From Bathynomus jamesi (lineage: Eukaryota; Arthropoda; Malacostraca; Isopoda; Cirolanidae): a stretch of 64,000 nt of DNA. Below are positions 34,691-45,992 of the stretch, one piece after another. Under the pieces are notes generated by a model. The model made no database searches. It saw nothing but the letters and a program-made list of their open reading frames with translations, and was not told the DNA's origin. The DNA lies in assembly GCA_023014485.1 (NCBI GenBank), contig JAJOZX010003218.1:102001-166000 (forward strand). Reading direction: 5' to 3'. The first letter of the stretch is position 1; every line of letters starts with the position of its first letter. The position numbers were made by a program, and so were the translations under genes.

Positions 34691-35070
34691 AAACATTAAA
34701 ATTATTTGAAACTCCAGCAATAAATATTCTAATTTTTGGATATTTTAATTTCCCATTCATAACAAGGAAGAAAAATGACGAAGTTATAATATAACTTCGT
34801 CAGTATATTATATGCTGAGAAGTTTCATGGCAACATTACAAAAGATGATACAACCCAAGCAACAATGCTATTAGATATTATCGAATATTACGCCCTTACC
34901 CAAAAAATCTGTGAAGCTATGAGAAAAGAGAACTTTTTGGATTTAATCTTGACAAATAAGAACGAGATAATAATAAATAAAAAAGTAACGCACACAAAGT
35001 TATCGGACCATAACCTCATCCATATACAATTGAAGTTAGCATCCAGAGGTCCGAAAACGTATCCTAGACA
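34691..35070 (+). pseudogene. Non-LTR endonuclease fragment
   Basis: Frames read ILIFGYFNFPFI (GDFNFP-type with Asp to Tyr) and FLDLILTNKNEIIINKK then TKLSDHNLIHIQLKL (SDHNLI), the second half of an APE-type endonuclease of a LINE. It ends where the hAT terminus begins. Confidence 0.75.
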
Positions 35071-35074
35071 GCAG

Positions 35075-35215
35075 GGCCGGCTTGAAGTCCTCGTAGGCCG
35101 TAGGCACTTCTGTTTCGTAGGCCCTTTGGTGGATGCATTTTTATGGGCGTATCGATTTCTATAGGTAGATGGGTGTTCAAAACTATGATATCTTGAATAA
35201 TTTTTTTAATAATAA
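35075..35215 (+). mobile_element. hAT terminus fragment
   Basis: CAGGGCCGGCTTGAAGTCCT with TAGGCCGTAGGC and TAGGCCC repeats is a hAT-type end like that at 2385-2457. No second end or gene is seen nearby. Confidence 0.55.
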
Positions 35216-35324
35216 TAATAATAATTAATTTCAAATAATTTACTCGTATACAATTTTTTTTCTCATTTTTCTCATTTTTTTTTCTCCCCAGCCTTCCAAT
35301 ATGTCAGATGGATATGAAAGGTGT

Positions 35325-37442
35325 CCGGACAACTGCCCCCCGGACAACCGCCCCCCGAACAATTGCCCCCGTAGGACAATCGCCCCCCGGATTATTGCCC
35401 CCACAAGTAAATAAAAATTAAATAGAAATTAAATTTACTTTTAAAAAATGGCAAGCTAAAACAATATTTAACAACATTATTGCCAATTCTTGCTTAATTT
35501 TGCTTGTAGCCTGAAAAAAATTATATTTAAAAAGTTAGCAATATTTAACAAAAAATTTTCCAATTATTGCTTACTTATTTATAATAAAATTATGAAGTTT
35601 AGCTACTTAATTTTATTTAAACAGGTGGCAAGACTTATTGTGTTTTATATATACATGGATTAATTAATTATATTTAAACAGTTGGCAACACTTATTGAAA
35701 GGTCGTTTTGAAAGTCAAAGTTGGTGGTTGCCCTAGAAAGTTAAATTAAGTGCTTGATCTACACGCAGTGCGCAAACAGCTCTACAAATTCTTTCTGTGA
35801 TTTTTATATCCCCTATCATGGAGTTTGTCAAAAGTGAACGTGGAAAAATTAAGCTTATTTACGATGGGTTTATTTATGTGGAGCAGAAAGAACTTGCAAA
35901 TAATATTATATCTTATGAATGTGAAAAACGTCGCCATGGTAACTGCAAAGCGAAAATAAAAGTTTGTGGAGAAGAAATAGTTGGCTTCGTAAATGACCAC
36001 ACCCATTCCGCTGAAATAGATCGTCCAGAGGTCGTGTCTCTACGTCGGAACATGAAGACAAAGGCAAAAAACACGCAAGAGACATCACAGCAAATCATTA
36101 CACAATCAGTTGAGGGGATATCTGAAGCTGCATCGACGCAACTACCTCCTGTACAGCATATTCGACGTGGAATTAGACGCCAAAAACAAGCTGTTGGTGC
36201 CCCTCATCCAATTCCCTCAAACCTTAGTGAACTTGTTGTTCCCGAAGAGTATAAAAAACAGCTGATGGTGAGAATTTCTTGCTGTATGACAGTGGACAGA
36301 GCGAACAGCGCATGCTTATTTTTTCCACTGTTCAAAACATGAGGCTACTAGAGAATTTCGAAGATTGGTTTGGTGATGGCACTTTTAAAATTGTACCGGA
36401 ATTGTTCTATCAACTATACACCATTCAAGCTTTGACTTTAAAAAGAATTATTCCGTGTGTTTATGCGCTATTACCAAACAAAAAGCAAGCCACTTATCAA
36501 GATCTCCTTCATCAACTGCTTAAAATCAATCCAATGCTTAGTCCAAAAACTTTCCTCATTGACTTTGAAGAAGCTGCTAGAAGTGTCATTGAAGAGGTCT
36601 TCCCTAGCATAGCAATCAAAGGTTGTTTCTACCATCTTGCCCAAAACATATATTGCAATGTGCAATCCGAAGGTTTACAAGTAAAATACCAAACAGACGC
36701 CGACTTCTCCTTAAAAATTCGCATGATACCAGCTCTAGCATTCGTCCCACCAAATGAAGTGGTTGATGCATTTCAAACGCTTGAAGAAGTTATTCCACCT
36801 GGAGCTGAGCCTATCACAGATTACTTTGAAGATACCTACATTGGCAGGAGACGACGACGTAACAGGCGGGAACCACGGTTTCCCATTAGTATGTGGAATA
36901 TGCATGATCGTGTTGTTGATGAGTTACCTCGGACAAATAACTCATTAGAAGGATGGCATAGTCATATGCAAACAAACATTACTGCACATCATCCGAACAT
37001 CTGGAAATTCTTTAAAATTTTAAAGAGAGAACAGGCTCTGAACAACGTTACAATTAACCAAATGATTGCAGGTCATCAAGAACCCCCGAGAAAAAGAAAA
37101 TATGAAGACTCAACAAAAAAATATTGAACATCGTTGAAGACTTTGAGAATCGCGAACTAATTAATTTTTTAAGAGGTATCGCCTATAATTTGAATTTTTA
37201 GCATTAAAACCTCTTTTCCCAGCACGTTTTAATTTTTTTTTAGTAAATTTAAAAAAATATGAACTCCTTCATAAGTTTGTTTTTTATAAATATTAATACA
37301 TTTAATTCCTATTTAATTTTTATTTACTTATGGGGAGCAATAATCCGGGGGGCGATTGTCCTACGGGGGAAATTGTCCGGGGGGCGGTTGTCGGGGGGCA
37401 ATTGTCCGGGGGGCGGTTGTCCGGATGGCAGTTGTCCTAGCA
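35325..37442 (+). mobile_element. MULE with iterated GC-rich termini
   Basis: The left end (35325-35402) and right end (37336-37442) are inverted and built of repeated GGACAACTGCCCCCC-like units (about four left, six right). The single gene between them encodes a FLYWCH and MULE-type transposase. Size about 2.1 kb. The target duplication is not clear because the right flank is (TA)n. Confidence 0.9.
35818..37127 (+). pseudogene. MULE transposase (FLYWCH plus DDE), one frameshift
   Basis: ATG 35818 gives MEFVKSERGKIKLIYDGFIY, a FLYWCH zinc finger with Cys pair (YECEKRRHGNCKAKI) and DHTH. After LVVPEEYKK a one-base loss near 36262 shifts the frame. It continues GENFLLYDSG, then FGDGTFKIVPELFYQ (first Asp), TFLIDFEEAARSVI (second Asp), GCFYHLAQ (CxxH) and NNSLEGWH (probable Glu). 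The stop is at 37127. About 430 aa, within the usual MULE range. The single lesion suggests a young copy. Confidence 0.88.
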
Positions 37443-37978
<536 letters not shown>

Positions 37979-37981
<3 letters not shown>

Positions 37982-39735
37982 GTTATAATGTTATAATGTT
38001 TCAGACCAACAAAGACCATAGGATCCACTCGTGGCTGGTCTACCTAACTGTGTTCGTAATTGTGTATTGTTTATGTCCTCCGTGGTGGCGGAAGAGACCT
38101 ACAATTTTACGTGGGTTCCGAACCACAAGAACATAAGAAATTTATGTAACAACTGCCTGTACATTCGCAACGACCAATTTTTACAAAACTAAATAATTAT
38201 CAATTAAAAACTAATTAATTATCGATTTAAAACTAAAGATAGAATCTCTGGATCCAGAGGATCAAGTCATAACCACAAATATGTTACACTCTATATCTAT
38301 TTATAACCGACATGCAAATATATCAGATCCAAAGAATCCAGTCAATTTCATTACGGTATCCATCAATACTAGTACCTTGCCAACCAAAAATAAGTCACTG
38401 TCCATATCGATTGCGGACCAAGTCAAAATTTGCAACCATATACATTACAATATATACACTTAGGAGGAAAAGTGTAGGTGTGGCTGTAAAGACTGTACAG
38501 TAATGTAGAAATGTGTGTGCACCCATTTTGGGTCTCCCATTTCAAGGTGTTTGTGGGGCAAGTGAAGATCATGAGTTTTTCAATAAATCACAGTACTATG
38601 GGGGGCACCGCTCGGCAGAGGAATCTCTTTAAATGGGGTGTGCAAGGACAGAGAGTATCCCCTAACCCAAGATGCTGCCTCACTATATCCCACAACACTT
38701 GTGTTGAGCTGTGGGATCCATCACCACAAAGCCTTAATTTGACTACCTTAAACTATACCCAATCTATCAACATATGCGTCTAATCGATTTTTAAATATGT
38801 TTATAGATGTGCTACTAATTATTTCTACCGGCAAACTATTCCAGCTATTTACTATTCTATGCGTAAAAAAGTTTTTGGCAACTGCTGTCTCGAACCTTCT
38901 ACTTGTCAACTTACACCCATTATTTCTAGTCCTATTATATTGAGATATTTCGAAAAAGCTATCTTTATCTATGTTATCGAACCCATTCATAATTTTGAAA
39001 ACCTGGATTAGATCACCCCTTAGCCTCCTAGTCTCGAGTGTTGTCAATTATAACTCCTTAAGCCTATCCTCGTACGACTTTGACCTAAGCGACTGAATCA
39101 TCTTAGTTGCTCGTCTTTGAACTCTTTCGATTTTGTCTATATCTTTGCGCATATGTGGATTCCAAAATTGGACCGCGTACTCCAAATGGGGTCTAAATAA
39201 TGATTTATAAAGAGGAACTATAATATCGCGCGATTTATACTCAAAATTTCGAGCTATAAAACCTAACACTTTGTTCGCCTTATTGACCGCTGCTGTACTT
39301 TGTTTCGCTACTTTTAAATCACCAATGACTATAACTCCTAAATCTTTTTCTTGCTCTAAGCTTGTTAAATCTTTCCCTGACATACTATACGCAAAATTAC
39401 CGTTACGCGAACCTATATGCAAAATTTTGCACTTATCAACGTTAAATCTCATTTGCCATGTGACTGACCAATCAACGATTTTATTCAGATCTTCCTGGAT
39501 TTTACCTCTATCTTCGTCATTAATTGCCCTGCCACCCAGCTTCGTGTCATCCGCAAACTTTGAAACTGTACTGACTAGGCCGACATCTAAATCGTTAATA
39601 TATATGGAAATGCAAGGGGCCCAATACAGAACCCTGAGGAACGCCACTCGCTACATTAGCCCAACACGATTCCGCTCCATCAACGACCACCCTCTGTTTC
39701 CTGCCTCGCAACCACTCTTCTAGCCACTTTATTAC
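37979..39735 (-). mobile_element. CR1 LINE copy 3, 5'-truncated (minus)
   Basis: The minus strand begins in the reverse transcriptase at KWLEEWLRGRKQRVVVDGAE (39735), passes GVPQGSVLG and FADDTKLGG (39048-39647) and continues in other frames through the thumb (38748-39047). It ends with a about 750-bp 3' UTR and AACATTATAACATT at 37979. It lies head to head with copy 4. Confidence 0.92.
38748..39735 (-). pseudogene. CR1 ORF2, RT end and C-terminal domain
   Basis: Keeps the FADD catalytic box, the RNA-handling C-terminal region (FNVDKCKILHIGSRNGNFAY, VQRRATKMIQSLRSKSYEDR) and the end RLDAYVDRLGIV. A frame change near 39640 and a stop near 39048 break it. Confidence 0.88.
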
Positions 39736-39747
39736 TATATATATATA

Positions 39748-39793
<46 letters not shown>

Positions 39794-39795
39794 AT
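39736..39795. repeat. (TA)n microsatellite
   Basis: Separates the head-to-head CR1 copies 3 and 4. Confidence 0.88.
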
Positions 39796-40311
39796 ATTCG
39801 TGATCAGGCTTTTCATTCGTGATCAGTCTTTCCTTGTGAACAGACGTGTTTTATCGAGTGTCCTGTTATCAATTGAATAAGTGGTTTTCGTTGAAGTGTT
39901 TTAAAAAAAAATAGTGTTCGGTGCATTCATAACTAAATTACTTCGTGCTACTAATCATTCATTAACGAATATATTTCATTTATTGACGTTATTCAATACT
40001 ATATTATTTGATCAAACGTGGCTTGCCGTGTTGTTTTTCAAATCTATCAAAAAACGTGCTGACATAAAGTTCATTTTTCCTTCCTTCGAGAGGTCAGGTA
40101 GAGTGTGGTCCCGCACCGTGTGAAGAAAAGGGAAAAAAGTCGGGTCAAATCGCGGACAGATAAGTGTTATAAATACTCTTCTTTTACAGATCTTTTGTCG
40201 GTAGCTTAATTCTATATGCATTTAGTATAAATTTGTGTTACAAGAACCAGTTTCTGCGATTCAAAACGCTCGTTTTTTTTGTTTTGTTTTTTTGTTTAAC
40301 TAATTAAAAGC

Positions 40312-41247
40312 ATGGCACCCCCGTTAAGTACTTGCAGTCGCTGTGAAGGGAAATTTGCCGCTTACGCGTTTACAATGGCTAATAATAATGAACAGTTAGT
40401 TTGCAGGTGGTGCTCAAACTTAGAAGTGCTGAGGAACGAGTTAGAACGTGAGAAGGAGGCCAGAGTAAGCCTTGAAGAAAGGGTGATGCTCCTGACAGCA
40501 AAATTAGAATCCCTTGAGACTCCAGTTGCGACCCCTCCTGCCTCAGTTTCTATTAATAATATAAATAGTATTAATAGCCCTCTCTCTTCTCCTAGTTCCC
40601 AACCCTTCGTTCGAGTGCGTAATGGAGCCCCATTGAGAAAACCTAAGATATGTCTACCAGTAATAACAAACAATAAGTTTTCTGTTTTAGGTTTTGAAGA
40701 TGATGATGAACCGGAAATACGACTCGTTGGCGATTCCATTGTTCGAGGACAGCTCGAGGAATTCTGTGGGAGAAACCCTCGTCGTAGGCGCCGTTACTGC
40801 TATCCTGGTGCAAGGGTGGAGGATATAACTAATAGTGTTGACCATTTTACAGATGGTACCTCCGAGGACACAACGTATGTTATTCATGTCGGTACTAATA
40901 ACGTTTTAAATTCTAGATCGGAAGAACTGCTGGCTAGGTACAGGGACTTACTAGAGCGATTAAAGGAAAAAACTAATAAGATTGTTTTAACAGGTATACT
41001 TCCTCGAAATATCCATCGTAACGATTTCTACAGCAAGGCGACGTATATTAACAATAACCTAAAGTCTCTTTGCCAACAGGAAGGAGTGCATTTTGAGAAT
41101 TTTTGGAACAGTTTCTGCGGCAGGTGGGACTTGTTCCTCGGAGATGGACTTCATCTTAATGACGTAGGAGCTGCGCGTTTAGGAAGACTATTTCATAATA
41201 CTGTCTCTTCTTTTCAGGCTGCCGTAACTCGAACGGTCTCAGCGTAA
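40312..41247 (+). CDS. CR1 ORF1 protein with SGNH (esterase-like) domain
   Basis: A 311-aa intact frame. Residues 1-45 hold two Cys pairs (CSRCEGKF and CRWC). Residues 45-70 are a coiled coil (LEREKEARVSLEERVMLL). A serine/asparagine linker follows. From about 137, EIRLVGDSIVRGQLEEF (block I, GDS), TYVIHVGTNNV (block III, GTN) and GDGLHLNDVGAARLG (block V, DxxH) define an SGNH hydrolase fold. ORF1 proteins with this domain are known in CR1 elements and bind RNA; the esterase role in retrotransposition is unclear. The end overlaps the open ORF2 frame by about 49 bp. Confidence 0.92.
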   Translation: MAPPLSTCSRCEGKFAAYAFTMANNNEQLVCRWCSNLEVLRNELEREKEARVSLEERVMLLTAKLESLETPVATPPASVSINNINSINSPLSSPSSQPFVRVRNGAPLRKPKICLPVITNNKFSVLGFEDDDEPEIRLVGDSIVRGQLEEFCGRNPRRRRRYCYPGARVEDITNSVDHFTDGTSEDTTYVIHVGTNNVLNSRSEELLARYRDLLERLKEKTNKIVLTGILPRNIHRNDFYSKATYINNNLKSLCQQEGVHFENFWNSFCGRWDLFLGDGLHLNDVGAARLGRLFHNTVSSFQAAVTRTVSA

Positions 41248-44086
41248 ATTCCATAAATTTCCCCTGCGCTCGCGAAGTTGTCGCAATTACAAACAATTTG
41301 AAGGTTCTATCCTTAAATGCTCGTAGCCTACGAAATAAAATAAACGAATTTTTTTCTTTAATTGCTTGTAAAGACTATGATATAATTGCGATAAATGAAT
41401 CGTGGCTTAGCACTGAAACTCGTGACTTTGTAGGGGAGTATCAAATTAAAGGTTATAGACTTTTTGTTAAAACAGAATAGGTAGGCGAGGAGGCGGTGTT
41501 ATGTTGTATATCAAAGATAATATAGCGAACGTTATAGAAGTAAAGCACACAATTCCAGAACCGATAGATTCGACTATAGCAGAACTTAAATTGAACGATT
41601 TCAAACTTGTTGTTGCGGTTATATATAGGCCCCCTAATCAAACAGCTGATACGGACGAAGCGTTATATCGTGAACTAAAGCGAATAATCGGTAGTGAGCA
41701 GGCTTTAGTTATGGGTGACTTTAATTGCGCTAACGTAAATTACGATACAATGCAGGGAGACGCGGAAGGTAATCGTTTAGTTAATTTTCTCGAGGATAGC
41801 TTTCTTATTCAAAAGGTTGGGGAACCTACGAGGTTGGACAGTATTTTAGATTTAGTAATAACTACGGATGATAGGCTAATTACTGATCTTCAAATAATAG
41901 AACCGTTGGGCAATAGCGATCACAATATGGTAGAGTTTGTCCTCTCAGTAAGTCACTCGAAACCAGCTAACTCAACGAAAATTCCTATCTTATAGCACGC
42001 AGACTTCAGTAAATTACGAAATAAATTGTCACACGTCAATTGGAAAAACGTGATGGGGAACTCCAACGCAAAACTAATGTGGGAATCGTTCGAAACAGTA
42101 TTTAGGACTATAAATGAGGAATGTGTACCGTACAAAATTAAGCGTGCGAAAGTAAACAACAAGCCCTTGTGGTTTACTACTAGAGTAGGAGACATTATAA
42201 AGAGTAGAGATAGGGCTTATAGGCTACATAAGTGCGATAAAGACGATTTGTGGTTACGAAACAACTACATATCTCTAAGGCGTGAAGCGAAAAGTGTAAT
42301 AAAAAAGTCCAAGCGCGAATTTGAAATCTCCATAGCTCGTGACGGTAAAGAAAACCCCAAGCGATTCTTTCAATACGTCAATAGTAGAAATCCAGTAAAA
42401 AGCGTCTTGGGGCCTTTGAAAAATCTAAACGGAGATCTAGTTTCTGAAAACAAGGAAATGGCTACCTTCGTAAACGAATTTTTTACGTCAGTTTTTACTA
42501 TAGAAGATGTAACAAATATCCCTACGGTCACGGACATAATACCGTTTGATAATGGTAATATTTTGGATAATATAGTGGTTAGTGAATGGGAGGTAACGCG
42601 CTATATTGATAAAATGAAAACGCGTAAATCACCGGGCCCGGATTTCATATATCCCATACAACTAAAAGAATTAAAAGATAGCATTGTTGTGCCGCTAACA
42701 AAGATTTTTAATGCGTCTATTTCTGAGGGGTGCGTACCAGATAATTTCAAGTTAGCAAACGTAACACCTATCTTTAAGAAAGGCGATAAAGGTGCGGCGG
42801 GAAATTATAGACCAATCAGTTTAACGTCTGTTGTAGGTAAGCTACTGGAATCAATAATTAGGGATCGTATAGTCGAACACTTAGAAGTGCATAAGCTAGT
42901 TAGAAATACGCAGCACGGATTTAGGCGAAACAAATCTTGCTTAACTAATCTTTTAGAATTTTTCCAAAGCGTGGTTGACGTTTACGATAGACATCGGGCG
43001 GTTGATGTAGTGTATTTAGATTTTCAAAAAGGGTTTGACACCGTGCCGCACAAAAGACTCATTGAAAAAACTAAGGCTCATGGAATCAGGGGTGTAGTAA
43101 TAAATTGGCTAGAAGAGTGGTTGCGAGGCAGGAAACAGAGGGTGGTCGTTGATGGAGCGGAGTCGTGTTGGGCTAATGTAGCGAGTGGCGTTCCTCAGGG
43201 TTCTGTATTGGGCCCCTTGCTTTTTCTTATATATATTAACGATTTAGATGTCGGCCAAGTCAGTACAGTTTCAAAGTTTGCGGATGACACGAAGCTGGGT
43301 GGTAGGGCGATTAATGACGAAGATAGAGGTAAAATTCAGGAAGATCTGAATAAAATTGTTGATTGGTCAGTCACATGGCAAATGAAATTTAACGTTGATA
43401 AGTGCAAAATTTTGCATATAGGTTCGCGTAACGGTAATTTTGCGTATAGTATGTCAGGGAAAGATTTAACAAGCGTAGAGCAGGAAAAAGATTTAGGAGT
43501 TATAGTCACTGGTGATTTAAAAGTAGCGAAACAAAGTACAGCAGCGGTCAATAAGGCGAACAAAGTGTTAGGTTTTATAGCTCGAAATTTTGAGTACAAA
43601 TCGCGCGATATTATAGTTCCACGTTATAAATCATTAGTTAGACCCCATTTGGAGTACGCGGTCTAATTTTGGAATCCGCATATGCGCAAAGATATAGACA
43701 AAATCGAAAGAGTTCAAAGACGAGCAACTAAGATGATTCCGTCGCTTAGGTCAAAGTCGTACGAGGATAGGCTTAAGGAGTTAAAATTGACAACACTCGA
43801 GACTAGGAGGTTAAGGGGTGATCTAATCCAGGTTTTCAAAATTATGAATGGGTTCGATAACGTAGATAGAGATAGCTTTTTCGAAATATCTCAATATAAT
43901 AGGACTAGAAATAACGGGTGTAAGTTGACAAGTAGAAGGTTCGAGACAGCAGTTGCGAAAAACTTTTTTACGCATAGAATAGTAAATAGCTGGAATAGTT
44001 TGCCGGTTGAAGTAATTAGTAGCACGTCTATAAACATGTTTAAAAATCGATTAGACGCATATGTTGATAGAAAGGGTATAGTTTAA
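41199..44086 (+). pseudogene. CR1 ORF2: APE endonuclease and reverse transcriptase
   Basis: The frame is open from 41199 (no ATG before LSLNARSLRNKI), in the -1 frame relative to ORF1. Endonuclease motifs: LNARSLRNK, INESWLS, YRPPNQ, VMGDFNCANVNYD, GNSDHNMV. RT motifs: KSPGPD, YRPISLTSVVGKLLE, QHGFRRNKSC, YLDFQKGFDTV, GVPQGSVLGPLLFLIYINDL, FADDTKLGG. The C-terminal end is NRLDAYVDRKGIV. Lesions: a one-base loss near 41478, TAG at 41993-41995 and TAA at 43664-43666 (in place of Gln in VQFWNP). The unbroken length would be about 960 aa. Confidence 0.93.
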
Positions 44087-44813
44087 GGTAGTAAAATTAA
44101 GGCTTTCTGGGGATAGATCCCACAGCTCAACACAAGTGTTGTGGGATATAGGGAGGCAGCGTCTTGCGTTAGGGGATACTGTCTGTCCTTACACACCCCA
44201 TTTAAAGAGATTCCTCTGCCGAGCGGTGCCCCCCATAGTACTGTGAGGTATTGAAAAACTCATGATCTTCACTTGCCCCACAAACACCTTTAAATGGGAG
44301 ACCCAAAATGGGTGCACACACATTTCTACATTACTGTACAGTCTTTACAGCCACACCTACACTTTTTCTCGTAAGTGTATATATTGTAATGTATATGATT
44401 GTAAATTTTGACTTGGTCCGCAATCGATATGGACCGTGACTTGATGGATACCGTAATGAAATTGACTGGATTCTTTGGATATGATATATTTGCATGTCAT
44501 TTATAAATAGATATAGAGTGTAACATATTTGTGGATAGTAGTCTATTATGACCTGATCCTCTGGATCCAGAGATTCTATCTTTAGTTTTAAATCGATAAT
44601 TAATTAGTTTTAAATTGATAATTATTTAGTTTCGTAAAAATTGGTCGTTGCCAATTTACCGGCAGTTTTTACATAAATTTCTTATGTTCTTGTGGTTCGG
44701 AACCCAAGTAAAATTGTAGGTCCCTTCCGCCACCACGGAGGACATACACAATACACGATTACGAACACAGTAAGGTAGACCAGCCATGAGTGTATCCTAG
44801 GGTCTTTGTTGGT
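44087..44813 (+). other. CR1 copy 4 3' UTR
   Basis: Matches the inverted UTR of copy 3 (37985-38735) along its length, including GCTCAACACAAGTGTTGTGG with a small inverted repeat. No ORF. Confidence 0.85.
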
Positions 44814-44823
44814 CTAAAAGACC

Positions 44824-45464
44824 ATGGAATTTTTTACATGTGAATCAGAGATAGTTCCGAGAATGGGGGACATCGGAAAGATGAACGAGCTTCTCCAGGA
44901 CCCCACCACATACAGCAAACTTAGGAAGAACCCGCAGGATGACGTGTCAATAATAACACTCGTACTTTGTCAAAAAATATTTTAGTACTTCCATTTTTCC
45001 CGGGCTTTTTAGGCATTGCTAATGTTCTTAAACTTTTGGATATTAATGTAGTATTTTCATATAACAATATTGTGAAAAATATCATAGTAAAAAATAGCCC
45101 TACCAATAATTCAGGCATTATCTATAAAATTGGGTGTAAACAATGTGATTCCTTTTACATAGGTCAGACGGGAAAGGATTTGCACACACGTATAAAACAG
45201 CATCAATATTCCGTTAGAACAGGACAGTTGTCCACTGCCCTTTTTGTCCATTTGTCAGAGTTATCCCACTGTATTGGTTGGAATAATGCTTCAGTTTTGT
45301 TCCACTCTAGCAACATTGTTAATAGAAATATTCTTGAGTCTGCCATTATCCAACTTTCAAATAACTTCAACATAAGCAAAGGTCTTTTTCAACTCGATCT
45401 TGTTGTTTTGAATTCCTTCAAGGCAGATTTAGATAAGAAGGGTAGGACGCTAAATCTTTGGTAA
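44824..45464 (+). pseudogene. Penelope-like RT thumb and GIY-YIG endonuclease
   Basis: MEFFTCESEIVPRMGDIGKM and NELLQDPTTYSKLRKNPQDD resemble the RT end of Penelope-like proteins. A frame change near 44960 leads to LPFFPGFLGIANVLKLLD and NSGIIYKIGCKQCDSFYIGQ, the GIY-YIG motif with a CxxC pair. TGKDLHTRIKQHQYSVR follows (catalytic Arg), then RNILESAIIQLSNNFN (probable Glu) and the stop at 45464. The fingers and palm of the RT are missing. Confidence 0.82.
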
Positions 45465-45688
45465 ACTTGTATGCTACTTTATTAACTTTTAATTTTAATT
45501 TTATTTTTATATACATCGAAACTTAACCCAAAAAGGCAGTGTGTTAAAACCCGTGCAGATTTCCAGTATAAATTTGTATTTTTATAATTCATTTGATCTT
45601 GTGCTAAAAATCGATATTTTTCCTTACAAATCTGTATGCCTCTGTTAATCCTTTAATTTTTAATTTTTATTTTTACTTCTCCGTTTAT

Positions 45689-45773
<85 letters not shown>

Positions 45774-45862
45774 GTGTGTATATATATTATTTATTTTATT
45801 TTTTATTTTTTTTCTGTAACCTATATATATTGGCTATCACCCTTTTATGTACTTCAGTGTTC

Positions 45863-45894
45863 CTGAGGATGTCATTAGACGAAAGCGCTTGAGC
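45863..45894 (+). ncRNA. Hammerhead-like motif in Penelope 3' end
   Basis: CTGAGGA, T, stem GTC-ATTA-GAC, GAAA, then GCGCTTGAGC (possible stem III). The expected UH after stem III is not present (AC instead), so this may be a degenerate ribozyme. The same string occurs inverted at 34451-34482. Confidence 0.45.
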
Positions 45895-45992
45895 ACCGTT
45901 TTGTGTTTCGTTTCCTTCGTGGTTTTATTCATCATAAATATTTTTCACGTGTTACTTTCGTGAAATAATTTTCATATATATATATATATACA

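Larger units (their letters stand above)
39796..44813 (+). mobile_element. CR1 LINE copy 4, near full length
   Basis: A 5' leader of about 515 bp, ORF1 (40312-41247), ORF2 (41199-44086) and a 3' UTR of about 725 bp ending near GGTCTTTGTTGGTCT (44813), where it is cut by Penelope sequence. ORF1 is intact and ORF2 has one frameshift and two stops, so the copy is young compared with copies 1 and 2. Confidence 0.93.
44814..45985 (+). mobile_element. Penelope-like element, 3' half with internal deletion
   Basis: A short reverse transcriptase piece (44824-44966) is joined to the linker and GIY-YIG endonuclease (to 45464). A AT-rich 3' region with a (TA)n tract (45693-45790) follows, then the terminal segment with a hammerhead-like motif (45863-45894) and TTACTTTCGTGAAATAATTT. 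It directly follows the CR1 end. Confidence 0.82.

Noticed and set aside
35818..37127. MULE-type protein as a domesticated host gene
   Set aside because: Terminal inverted repeats lie close on both sides and the frame is broken, so it is an ordinary element.
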